In this document: positions 9,152 to 17,085 of the stretch, piece after piece
How the letters are laid out: each line of letters starts with the position of its first letter
Numbering within the stretch: the first letter of the stretch is position 1
NCBI GenBank assembly: GCA_016786485.1
Contig: JAEUWD010000056.1
Coordinates: 1 to 64,000 of the forward strand
Direction of reading: 5' to 3'
Length of the DNA: 64,000 nucleotides
Origin: Bacteriovoracaceae bacterium
GTDB taxonomy: Bacteria > Bdellovibrionota > Bacteriovoracia > Bacteriovoracales > Bacteriovoracaceae
The notes under the pieces: model-generated
Databases searched by the model: none
Told to the model about the DNA's origin: nothing
The model's input: only the letters and a program-made list of their open reading frames with translations
Program-made: the position numbers and the translations under genes

Positions 9152-10539
9152 GGTTTCACCACCGGATGCTTACGCCAAACGCTGGCAAAAACACCATTTT
9201 CGGTCGTTAGATTTTTTTTGCAAACCGAGTGAACCTTATCCAGATTCACTTCAGTAAATAATTGAAATAATTTTTTATAGTTTTCCACTTCGCTATAGTC
9301 ACTCTTCATCGTAATAATAAAATCGGCTACGCCTGAATTAGTATCAAGCTCTTTAAACGATTCGAGCAACCACTTATTTTTGGCTTTTTGTAATTCACGT
9401 TCAGTAATTTCTTCTTCGCAAAAATTTTGCAAATAAGAACGTAAATCTTCTTCAAACAAACTTATTTTTTTCCCTGGTAACATTTGGCCAGTGACTAAAA
9501 GCGCCCCTGCTTTTTCTAAATGATAATAATCAGCACCAATCCGTGCTAATTTAGGACCTGTGTTTTCCACATATCGCTTCATTAATTGGGAACTTTTCCC
9601 ATCACCTAAAATAATAGTAAGTAAATCAAAAGCGGCCCTATCTTCCAAATTCATTTTGGAAAGTGGAACAGCATACATAACTAAAGGATCTGGTGAATCG
9701 CCATGCAGACTCAAACTCAAAGAAGCGTTTTTTAGTTTGTACGAGGAAGGCTCCGCTTTCTCAGCCGAAAATTTTTCACCGTTTTCCAAATCGGAATAAT
9801 ATTTTTTGACTAAACGTAGCGCTTTACTTTTATCAAATCTCCCCGAGATAACCAGTGTCGTATTCTCTGGTGAATAATAGCGACGATAGAAATCTATAAT
9901 TTCATTTTTAGTCACACCTTCAATATCCGCAATTTCGCCGATAACGGAATGTTCATAAGGCGTGCCGGCGAATACTGAAGAGATAGTACTTTCATATAAT
10001 TTTCCCATTGGTGAATTTTCGTAAGTTAATTGTCGCTCTTCTAAAATAACTTTTTTCTCAACTTGAAAGGCTTCATCTGATAATTCCAGCGATTTCATAC
10101 GGTCGGATTCGAGTTCCATCACGGCCTTTAGTTCTGAAGCCGGGATATTATCGTAATAAACCGTTTGATCGTAAGTGGTATAAGCATTATTGTGACCGCC
10201 ACCACCTTCAACTTTTTTATCAAACTCTCCTTCTGGAAATTTTTTGGTTCCTTTAAAAAGAAGATGTTCTAAGAAATGACTACTACCGGTTTTTCCAAGC
10301 GCTTCATGGCGTGACCCCACACCGTAAACCGTTTGGTAGCTAATCGTTTCGGTGGTCGTGCTGGGAATCAGAATCACTTTAAGCCCATTACTTAAAGTTT
10401 CTTCCGTTATCTCGATATTTATTTTTTCAAAATCAATTTTGTTTTTAGATTTAGGATCAATAACTTCGTTACTGACTTCAGGCCTAAGCGCACAGCCCAA
10501 GGAGACACAACACAAACACCACAACATCAAGGCTTTCAT
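9148..10539 (-). CDS. M16-family zinc peptidase, catalytic subunit (lipoprotein)
   Basis: The 463-aa protein begins with a lipoprotein signal (LCCVSLGC, lipid Cys at ~16). The inverted zinc-binding motif HFLEH is intact at 88-92, and the third ligand is the Glu of VILEER near 167-168, at the normal ~75-residue spacing. The GGGGHNNAYTTYDQT loop is also conserved. It is therefore an active envelope metallopeptidase of the insulinase/processing-peptidase type. It is translationally coupled (ATGA) to the inactive M16 subunit downstream. Its natural substrate is not known. Confidence 0.92.
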   Translation of the reverse strand: MKALMLWCLCCVSLGCALRPEVSNEVIDPKSKNKIDFEKINIEITEETLSNGLKVILIPSTTTETISYQTVYGVGSRHEALGKTGSSHFLEHLLFKGTKKFPEGEFDKKVEGGGGHNNAYTTYDQTVYYDNIPASELKAVMELESDRMKSLELSDEAFQVEKKVILEERQLTYENSPMGKLYESTISSVFAGTPYEHSVIGEIADIEGVTKNEIIDFYRRYYSPENTTLVISGRFDKSKALRLVKKYYSDLENGEKFSAEKAEPSSYKLKNASLSLSLHGDSPDPLVMYAVPLSKMNLEDRAAFDLLTIILGDGKSSQLMKRYVENTGPKLARIGADYYHLEKAGALLVTGQMLPGKKISLFEEDLRSYLQNFCEEEITERELQKAKNKWLLESFKELDTNSGVADFIITMKSDYSEVENYKKLFQLFTEVNLDKVHSVCKKNLTTENGVFASVWRKHPVVKP

Positions 10540-10600
10540 ATATACATTTATTCTTTTTGTGAGATAAACTATTGGGATTAATTCTATGCTGAGTGAGCTT

Positions 10601-11410
10601 ATGAATCAAATAACAATTTTAGGTTCAGGAACCAGTACTGGAGTGCCGCAAATCGCCTGTGAGTGTCTGGTTTGCACTTCAACTGATAGTAAAAATAAAC
10701 GCCTACGCACCAGTATCTATATAGAAACATCATCGGGACAAAATGTTCTCGTTGATTGCACACCGGATATGCGCACTCAATTGCTTCGAGAGAAAATCAA
10801 ACGTGTCGACAGCGTTGTTATCACTCATGCTCATGCCGATCATATTCATGGGATTGATGACCTCCGCCCGATGTGTTTCGTTCAAACTCAAAACATTCCG
10901 GTATATACTAATCAAGTCACTAGTGCCGAACTCAAAACTCGTTTTCCCTATATTTTTTTAAGAGATAAACAACCTGGAAATAATCTCGTCTTAGGTGGTG
11001 GTGTTCCACTTCTCGACTTAACCACAGTACCGATTAATACTCCCGTTAATATCGGTAGCGAAACTTTTGAATTCTTCGAATTACCGCATGGTCGTTTTAC
11101 CACCATGGGTTTTATGCATAAGAAATTTGCCTATGTCATTGATTGTCATGAAATTCCAGCCGACATTATCCAACGACTTAAGGCCCGACAATTGGACTTA
11201 CTCTTAATTGATTGCCTTAAAGAAAGCTCACATCAAACCCATTTAACCAAAGATAAGTCTTTTAATTATGCCCAAGAAATTGGGGCGAAAAAAACCGGCT
11301 TTATACATATCTCCCACGAACTGGAACACCATCGATTGCTTGCTGAGGCCCAAAAGATTTCACCAAATTATTTCCCGGTTTATGATTCACTAAAATTATC
11401 ATACGCTTAG
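10601..11410 (+). CDS. MBL-fold hydrolase, PhnP-like phosphodiesterase family
   Basis: The metallo-beta-lactamase fold is clear: N-terminal ITILGSGTSTGVPQ, then THAHADHIHGIDD (HxHxDH) and a later FIHISHE. A CECLVC segment near residue 25 matches the cysteine site of PhnP-type enzymes, which open cyclic ribose phosphates. An upstream in-frame ATG exists at 10586, but the ATG at 10601 puts ITILGSG at the usual distance from the start, giving 269 aa. It is divergent from the M16 peptidase pair. The family is secure; the physiological substrate is not. Confidence 0.85.
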   Translation: MNQITILGSGTSTGVPQIACECLVCTSTDSKNKRLRTSIYIETSSGQNVLVDCTPDMRTQLLREKIKRVDSVVITHAHADHIHGIDDLRPMCFVQTQNIPVYTNQVTSAELKTRFPYIFLRDKQPGNNLVLGGGVPLLDLTTVPINTPVNIGSETFEFFELPHGRFTTMGFMHKKFAYVIDCHEIPADIIQRLKARQLDLLLIDCLKESSHQTHLTKDKSFNYAQEIGAKKTGFIHISHELEHHRLLAEAQKISPNYFPVYDSLKLSYA

Positions 11411-11486
11411 CGTTATCCGATTTTCTCCTGACAAGTAGAGATCATAATGCTAATTTTCTCCAAAGAAATTATTCAAGAGGTGAAGT

Positions 11487-12596
11487 ATGAAAATAGCTGT
11501 TCCAAAGGAAATCAAAAATAACGAAAATCGTGTTGGTCTTGTCCCGGCCGGAGTGGTCCAGTTAGTGAAAGATGGTCACCAAGTTTTTATTGAAACAAAA
11601 GCTGGTTCAGGTATTGGTTTAACCGACGAAGATTATATTAAAGCAGGAGCGAAAATTGTAAAATCGCTCGAAGAGGCTTATCAAGTTGGTGAAATGATCA
11701 TCAAAGTTAAAGAACCTCAGGACAATGAATTAAAACTGTTACGCAAAGATCATATTCTTTATACTTATCTTCACTTAGCTGCAGATAAAGAACTTACGGT
11801 TAAATTACTTGAATCTGGTTGTACTGGAATCGCTTATGAAACGATTCAGGAAGATGACGGTTCACTCCCTCTACTTGTGCCTATGTCAGAAGTAGCTGGT
11901 CGTATGGCAACTCAAGTTGGTGCCACTTATTTGCAAAAAGATAAAGGTGGTAAAGGCATTCTTCTTGGAGGTGTTCCGGGAGTTCGTCGCGGTCGAGTAA
12001 CTGTCATTGGTTCTGGGATCGCAGGTACTAACGCGATTAAAATGGCGATGGGGATGGGAGCTGACGTAACAGCTATCGATCTTTCAGCGACTCGTTTGGC
12101 ACAACTTGATGATCTTTTCGAAAACAGAATTACAACTCTCTATTCAAACCCAGTTAATATCGCAGAAGCAGTTCTACGTTCTGATTTAGTTATCGGTGCC
12201 GTTTTAGTTGCTGGTGCGAAGGCACCAAAGCTCGTGACTCGTGATTTAATTTCACGCATGGAAAAAGGTTCAGTAGTTGTTGATATAGCAGTTGATCAAG
12301 GTGGATGTATTGAAACTTGTAAACCAACCACTCACGAAAAACCGACTTTTGAAGTAGATGGTATCATTCATTACTGTGTAGCGAATATGCCAGGGGCCGT
12401 TGCTCAAACTTCAACTTATGCACTTACTAACGTAACCTTAAAATATGCTCGTTTGATCGCTAACCTTGGCCTTGAAAAAGCTATCGCAAGTGATCATCGC
12501 TTGGCCAAAGGTGTGAACACCTATAAAGGCAAACTAGTATATGAGCAAATTGCTAAGGATCATAATTTAGCTTATAGCCCTTTGAATATTATTTAA
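11487..12596 (+). CDS. ald: alanine dehydrogenase
   Basis: The 369-aa protein matches alanine dehydrogenase end to end: [18 protein letters not shown] at the N-terminus, the substrate-site lysine in KVKEPQ, the [11 protein letters not shown] segment and the NAD-binding [18 protein letters not shown] fold. It interconverts L-alanine with pyruvate and ammonium using NAD(H). Length equals the family norm (~370 aa). GAGGTGAAGT precedes the ATG. It stands alone on the plus strand; with the peptidoglycan and peptide-degrading genes nearby it may serve growth on amino acids, which is inference. Confidence 0.96.
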   Translation: MKIAVPKEIKNNENRVGLVPAGVVQLVKDGHQVFIETKAGSGIGLTDEDYIKAGAKIVKSLEEAYQVGEMIIKVKEPQDNELKLLRKDHILYTYLHLAADKELTVKLLESGCTGIAYETIQEDDGSLPLLVPMSEVAGRMATQVGATYLQKDKGGKGILLGGVPGVRRGRVTVIGSGIAGTNAIKMAMGMGADVTAIDLSATRLAQLDDLFENRITTLYSNPVNIAEAVLRSDLVIGAVLVAGAKAPKLVTRDLISRMEKGSVVVDIAVDQGGCIETCKPTTHEKPTFEVDGIIHYCVANMPGAVAQTSTYALTNVTLKYARLIANLGLEKAIASDHRLAKGVNTYKGKLVYEQIAKDHNLAYSPLNII

Positions 12597-12604
12597 GCCC
12601 CTGA

Positions 12605-12610
12605 TACAAT
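12605..12610 (+). promoter_or_regulatory. extended -10 element, leaderless start at 12618
   Basis: TGATACAAT gives an extended -10 (TG at 12602-12603, one spacer base, TACAAT), 7 nt before the ATG of the FliL-like gene, which lacks a Shine-Dalgarno sequence. Confidence 0.55.
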
Positions 12611-12617
12611 ATCAACT

Positions 12618-13088
12618 ATGACTGGAAATGTATTAGTTGATAAAATCCTGGTTGCCGTTTTTGCCTTCATTAGCTTGGCTTGTTTTGGCTTAAGTTATTA
12701 CACTTACAATATGATTAAGACCGCCCCTATTAGTCCAAAGGCTGAGTACGGTGCGATGGTGGAAAATGCCAAAGTGGCTGGCCAAGTGGAAACAGTGGCA
12801 CTCAAGAGTATGGTGATTAATCTTTACTCTCGTTCAACGCGTTTACGTTTTCTAGATATTCAAATCAACGTCTTACCATTCAATGGCTCACAAGCTGAAT
12901 TGATTCTACAAAAAGAATCTATTATTGCTGATACCGTCATCACTATCGCAGGCGATATGGAACCGGATGAACTTAATTCTGTTTCGGGAAAAATTATTTT
13001 AGAAGATCGAATTAAAAAACAAGTTAACTCCATGGTCGGCGAACCGCTCATGAAGAAAATCTATTTTTCGAAATTTGTTATTCAATAA
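12618..13088 (+). CDS. orphan FliL-like membrane protein
   Basis: The 156-aa protein has one transmembrane helix (~10-30) followed by a domain with the FliL pattern: VINLYSRSTRLRFLDIQI, a D at IIADTVI, the VSGKIILEDRIKKQVN helix and the ending KKIYFSKFVIQ. FliL sits at the flagellar basal body around the stator. Here it has no flagellar neighbours, so it may serve a stator-like or other envelope motor, or simply be a dispersed flagellar gene. The mRNA looks leaderless. One nucleotide separates its end from the convergent 58-aa gene. Confidence 0.72.
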   Translation: MTGNVLVDKILVAVFAFISLACFGLSYYTYNMIKTAPISPKAEYGAMVENAKVAGQVETVALKSMVINLYSRSTRLRFLDIQINVLPFNGSQAELILQKESIIADTVITIAGDMEPDELNSVSGKIILEDRIKKQVNSMVGEPLMKKIYFSKFVIQ

Positions 13089-13089
13089 A

Positions 13090-13266
13090 TTATTGTTCGT
13101 CTTGTAAACGAGCTGACGGATCGACTACTTTGTAGTTACCAGTTTCGTCTTTAAGGTCTTTAAAAAATTTATTTAGCTCAGTTTGAGTCACTTTGCCTTC
13201 AGCTACTAAACGGTCTCTTAGTCTAAGGTCTAATTTTTTCTCATCAAGTGCCATTTTCAATTTCAT
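13090..13266 (-). CDS. 58-aa charged protein of unknown function
   Basis: A short frame on the minus strand encodes 58 residues starting MKLKMALDEKKLDLRLRDR and ending SARLQDEQ. A good ribosome binding site (AAGGAT, 8 nt before ATG) and the tight fit between the FliL-like gene (1-nt gap) and the rhomboid gene support it. It is rich in K, D, E and L, with probable helix-turn-helix-like packing around VAEGKVTQTELNKFF, but I assign no function. Coding is likely, because no other reading explains the interval. Confidence 0.6.
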   Translation of the reverse strand: MKLKMALDEKKLDLRLRDRLVAEGKVTQTELNKFFKDLKDETGNYKVVDPSARLQDEQ

Positions 13267-13341
13267 CTGGATATCCTTATTTAAGTCAAAGTTTGTTCAT
13301 TCTTAACACAGAAAATCATATTCTTGCAACTGAGGAGAGCA

Positions 13342-14067
13342 TTAATGCCAGTATTTAGAGCCATTATCCTTCTTGGCGTCATCCACCAAGCTCAACTTGC
13401 CTTTGGCCCGATGACGTCTTAAGCCACTAAAAAGACTTAAAAAGCTTCCACCCTGAGACTTATGAGACTGCCATTTGAGATAAGTCACCCCACTTACAAT
13501 CGCCGCCAAGTGGGCCCAAGACGATTTATTATAAGGTGAGAAAATCCCCATATAGAGCTCAATTCCCACCAAAAGCCAGCAGAAGTACTTGGCCTTCATG
13601 GGAAATAAAAGCATAAAAGTCATCATTCTTTCGCTAAAAATCATACCGTAAGCGATGAGCAGTCCATAACAAAGACCGCTTAGGCCAACCAAAGGAAAAG
13701 CAAAGAGCGATGAATCCCGAAAAAAAGCAGCTGTCATCGCGAGATAAAAAAGTCCTGAACCAAAAACCGACCAAAACAAGAACCAACTATAGGTCTTTCG
13801 CCCCCAGCGGGCCTCAAGATCGCAGCCGATAAACCATACGACCAAACCGTTAAATAATAATTCCATCAAACCACGCCCTACTAACGGATAGGTCAAGAGT
13901 TGATAGACATGTCCTTGTAAAACAGCAGCGGTTGAAAGTCCTAAATAGGCATTAAGCGAAAATCCTAAAAGCACAGTAATAGAATTGATCAAAAAAATAG
14001 CACCGCAAGTAATTAAAAGTGTGCGATTGATATTCGTTAATCTTGGAACGTTAATAGACGGATTCAT
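13342..14067 (-). CDS. rhomboid-family intramembrane serine protease
   Basis: The 241-aa protein has about six transmembrane helices. The catalytic serine lies in GLSG (S130) and the catalytic histidine in SWAHLAA (H186), both in the expected membrane helices; the GCDLEARWGR segment at ~81-90 corresponds to the conserved loop/Glu-Arg region after TM2. The tail after ~200 is basic and cytoplasmic. It should cleave membrane proteins within the bilayer. It is preceded by 2 nt by the epimerase gene and probably co-transcribed with it. Confidence 0.88.
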   Translation of the reverse strand: MNPSINVPRLTNINRTLLITCGAIFLINSITVLLGFSLNAYLGLSTAAVLQGHVYQLLTYPLVGRGLMELLFNGLVVWFIGCDLEARWGRKTYSWFLFWSVFGSGLFYLAMTAAFFRDSSLFAFPLVGLSGLCYGLLIAYGMIFSERMMTFMLLFPMKAKYFCWLLVGIELYMGIFSPYNKSSWAHLAAIVSGVTYLKWQSHKSQGGSFLSLFSGLRRHRAKGKLSLVDDAKKDNGSKYWH

Positions 14068-14069
14068 CT

Positions 14070-14477
14070 TTATACCTTCTGCGATAATTCAATAAGAATA
14101 CCACCCGTTGAACTCGGATGAATAAAATTTACCAAACAGTGATCGGCTCCCGGCACTGGTTTTTCGTAAATAAAACGATAACCTTTGGCCGCGAGCTCTT
14201 TTTGTTTTGCCTTCACATCTTCTACACGAAAACAAAGATGGTGAATGCCCTCACCTTTTTTCTGAATAAATTTCGCCACCGTACTTTCAGGTGAAGTGGG
14301 CTCCAATAATTCAATTCGTGATTTTTTATCGATCTGACAAAATTGCGTTTTTACTTTTTGACTGGGTACTTCTTCAATATGCTCAGAAAAACTAAAGCCG
14401 ATGTCTTCGTAAACTTTACGGGCCTGAGCTAAGCTTTGCACGGCAATAGCAATATGATCGAGATGTAATCCTTCCAT
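14070..14477 (-). CDS. mce: methylmalonyl-CoA epimerase
   Basis: This is a compact vicinal-oxygen-chelate (glyoxalase fold) protein of ~135 aa. It has the family landmarks LDHIAIAVQSLAQA near the N-terminus, IELLEPT, GEGIHHLCFRVED and the C-terminal GGILIELSQK; metal ligands H, H and E are in place. It interconverts (R)- and (S)-methylmalonyl-CoA in propionate/odd-chain catabolism. The frame is open upstream to 14588, but the ATG at 14477 (MEGLHLDHIA) fits the family and lies 19 nt after the stop of the preceding lipoprotein gene. No mutase gene is in the window. Confidence 0.9.
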   Translation of the reverse strand: MEGLHLDHIAIAVQSLAQARKVYEDIGFSFSEHIEEVPSQKVKTQFCQIDKKSRIELLEPTSPESTVAKFIQKKGEGIHHLCFRVEDVKAKQKELAAKGYRFIYEKPVPGADHCLVNFIHPSSTGGILIELSQKV

Positions 14478-14496
14478 GAGACTTATTATGCCCGGA

Positions 14497-16311
14497 CTAG
14501 TAAGGAGGGTCAATCGCCTGAGCGCAAGCATTCGGATCAGTCGGGTTAAAGACAGGAACACTCGGTGAAGTTGGAGGAACACAAACACCGTTTACACAAT
14601 CTCCGAACTTGGAAACGTTATAACAACGAACTTCACAAGTGACGGCGCCTAAAACGGTAAAACCTGTTTTTACGATGTAACACTCGCTCACCGTTTGCTC
14701 CATACACCATTCTTTTGCAATACAGATTTGACCAAATGGTTTTGAACACAGAACCGGTGGCTCAAGTGAGTTATTGTGAACCGCACATCGGCTAGTTGAA
14801 GTTGAACAACATAGTGAAGAACAATCAAAATCAGTCGCACAAATTTCGCCTAACAAGCCTCCACCTGTCCCTGAAACGGTTTCAGGACAAAGTGACACGA
14901 CACCTTTTGACCAACAACGATTGTTGTAACAACACTCATCAGATGAACAAGCTGATGAAGAACTACACTGTCTGAGCGCTGAGAAAAGGACATCTGAGCC
15001 GCTGGTATTTAACTGACTACTTTTTGTTAATTGTAATTTAACGTCTTTACCGCCGTCATCTGAGTCAGCGATCAGTTTCATTTCTCCTGTAGAAGCCACT
15101 TTTTCATAGATTTCAATCGTGGCACTGACGTTACACGAACCGTAGTGTTCGTTAAGTACTGGATCAAGTGTTTGTACGCGAGTATTACATCCATCCATCC
15201 AACCTGTCGCCCCACTCGCAGCTGATGCTACAATACTTTTTGCCGCCTGAGCATCCGTCGACGAAGTGGCAACATGCTCAACTCCGGCCGTCAGATTTAA
15301 TTTAGTATAACGAGGAAATAAATAAGATGAATAACCGTAATTAGCATCGGCACCTGAAAGAGATCCTTCAAATAGGCCATATTTAGAATACATAGCACTT
15401 CCACTTATTTGCCATAAGCCAGTATTCAGAGAACGGTACGGACCATCGTAACGATAAGTCGTTCCCCCGATCACATTCGTTGAACCAATGGCATTGAACA
15501 GGTAGTTGGCCGCATTGCTATCATAAATAACTTGTGTCCCTTTTTCTGATAAACATTTTTTTAGTGAATTGGCAGTTGTATCGCGAGTGTAACCAAGACT
15601 CCCAATTTCGATCATCGGTTGGCTTGGAACGATTGGTAAATAAACCCCACTAGTATTTTTCATCAACCCCTTATCTAAAATCTTTGCATATGAGTAGCGA
15701 CATTCACTGGTAGCACCACTGCAAGACCCAGAACCCTGGAAACTTGGATCATCAGCTAAATACAAGCCACGACAGAAAAGATTGGTATTTAAATTATTTT
15801 GAACCGGCTCATCGCCAGCTGTAAAATCATAATCATTGTAATCGTATAAATCATACAACAAACGAATATCATCAAAGCGTAAGCCGTTTTCACCAGCTTG
15901 GCTTAAATCTAAAATTAAAACATCGATTTCAGTTGAAGGTGTAATCCCTTGTCCACGGCCAAGTGTAGCTTCGTAAGTAATTTCTTCTTGTGCCATCCCA
16001 AATTTAAATTTCACGAAAAGATGTTTGTCGCGCAAAGTTTGGAAATTCAGACCTGATAAATAAAGTTCACCACGATAATTTTTTGGGATAGTTAATTTGC
16101 GAGTATAAGTTCCGTCATACGGGTTAACCAAGTGTCGCATTTCAACTTTTGCCACAGGCGTTCCTGACCCGCCACCAATCCCACCATTACCTGGATTGGA
16201 GCAATCTCCACCGTTACAACTTGAATTATCATTTGAACTTGGATCACGCGTCGGTACCGGTGCGATACAGGCGCTAAAAAGGACCAAAAATAGAAACGCA
16301 AATTTCATCAA
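14497..16311 (-). CDS. large Cys-rich lipoprotein of unknown function
   Basis: The 604-aa protein starts with a lipoprotein signal (LVLFSACIAP, lipid Cys ~15), then a short Asn/Gly/Ser linker. Residues ~50-440 form a Tyr-rich beta domain, and the last ~160 residues hold clustered cysteines (CSSDECCYNNRC, DFDCSSLCCSTSTSRC). The paired CxxxxCC pattern recalls disulfide-knot modules of secreted binding proteins. Surface display is likely; adhesion or prey/host contact is only a guess. Two ATG codons are in tandem at the start. No homologue is recognised. Confidence 0.75.
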   Translation of the reverse strand: MMKFAFLFLVLFSACIAPVPTRDPSSNDNSSCNGGDCSNPGNGGIGGGSGTPVAKVEMRHLVNPYDGTYTRKLTIPKNYRGELYLSGLNFQTLRDKHLFVKFKFGMAQEEITYEATLGRGQGITPSTEIDVLILDLSQAGENGLRFDDIRLLYDLYDYNDYDFTAGDEPVQNNLNTNLFCRGLYLADDPSFQGSGSCSGATSECRYSYAKILDKGLMKNTSGVYLPIVPSQPMIEIGSLGYTRDTTANSLKKCLSEKGTQVIYDSNAANYLFNAIGSTNVIGGTTYRYDGPYRSLNTGLWQISGSAMYSKYGLFEGSLSGADANYGYSSYLFPRYTKLNLTAGVEHVATSSTDAQAAKSIVASAASGATGWMDGCNTRVQTLDPVLNEHYGSCNVSATIEIYEKVASTGEMKLIADSDDGGKDVKLQLTKSSQLNTSGSDVLFSALRQCSSSSACSSDECCYNNRCWSKGVVSLCPETVSGTGGGLLGEICATDFDCSSLCCSTSTSRCAVHNNSLEPPVLCSKPFGQICIAKEWCMEQTVSECYIVKTGFTVLGAVTCEVRCYNVSKFGDCVNGVCVPPTSPSVPVFNPTDPNACAQAIDPPY

Positions 16312-16483
16312 CTTTCCTTAATAGTTTTTCGTCATTTTGGGTCACGATCTTGACCTAAAAATAATGACTTATCTTTATTTTAAGTGAGGTTTTCACTCGG
16401 GAATAAAGAATCGGCTAAATCATTGAATTTACGTAGTCATCTAGAGCGAAATTTAGGATGAGCGACACTAAAAATGGTCGAAT

Positions 16484-16999
16484 TTAATTTAAAGACTCAA
16501 ATGTCCGTTTTTCTTTGTTTTTTCGGACATGAGGAACGGTGAAAACTTGGTTATGAAAACAGATATAATAGCCGGGTGCCAGGAGCTTTGCCGCCAGTAA
16601 GGCTTCTGTCACGTTTTGAGTGGCATCTGAATCATCAAAACCTAACGGCTTCATGGCACCTGTAAAGACCACCGCAACTGGTGGCTTCGGTAATTGTTGC
16701 ATGCAATATTCAGCGGTTACGGTCATGGTATCAGTTCCGTGAACGATAACCACCGGCGCTTGGTAAGAGAGAAAACGGCTTAAGGCCTGAAAAATAATAT
16801 TACGATCCTGATCATCCATCTCGAGCGAATCTTTATTCATCACATATTTCACATCGATTTTGGTATAAGGCAGACGTAATCTTTTTAAGATATTGGCCTG
16901 AATGACGGTCTCTCGATTTTCAATCGAGCCAACTTCTTCATCGTAGGTTTTTTCAATTGTCCCACCCGTGGTGAGCACAAATAACTGTTGTTTCTGCAT
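16484..16999 (-). CDS. single-domain asparaginase-like protein
   Basis: The 171-aa protein equals the N-terminal domain of L-asparaginase: TTGGTIEKTY (catalytic Thr in TGGTIE), VIVHGTDTMTVTAEY with the second catalytic TD pair, and VVFTGAMKP. The C-terminal domain of ~150 aa found in the usual ~330-aa enzyme is missing, and there is no remnant downstream to suggest a frameshift. Short stand-alone forms occur in other bacteria; activity and substrate are uncertain. It has no signal peptide, so it should be cytoplasmic. A 172-bp non-coding gap separates it from the lipoprotein gene. Confidence 0.82.
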   Translation of the reverse strand: MQKQQLFVLTTGGTIEKTYDEEVGSIENRETVIQANILKRLRLPYTKIDVKYVMNKDSLEMDDQDRNIIFQALSRFLSYQAPVVIVHGTDTMTVTAEYCMQQLPKPPVAVVFTGAMKPLGFDDSDATQNVTEALLAAKLLAPGYYICFHNQVFTVPHVRKNKEKRTFESLN

Positions 17000-17085
17000 A
17001 CTTTTAACTTAGCACAGTTCTTAAGGGTTGACACTTTTGAAAATGAATATAACTTATGGGCAATACATTTTTTAGGAGGATTTCC

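Noticed and set aside
14478-14588. N-terminal extension of the methylmalonyl-CoA epimerase
   Set aside because: It is antiparallel-frame reading of the preceding lipoprotein gene's end; the family starts at MEGLHLDHIA.
16312-16483. Weak inverted repeat AAGTGAGGTTTTCACTC as a terminator
   Set aside because: Short stem, no T run on either side; not enough to call.
16484-16999. Asparaginase as a frameshifted pseudogene
   Set aside because: No trace of the C-terminal domain in any frame of the downstream gap, so a genuine short form is likelier.
17056-17085. Ten-codon N-terminal extension of HtpG
   Set aside because: AGGAGGA at 17074-17080 points to ATG 17086, and the extension crosses the ribosome site.
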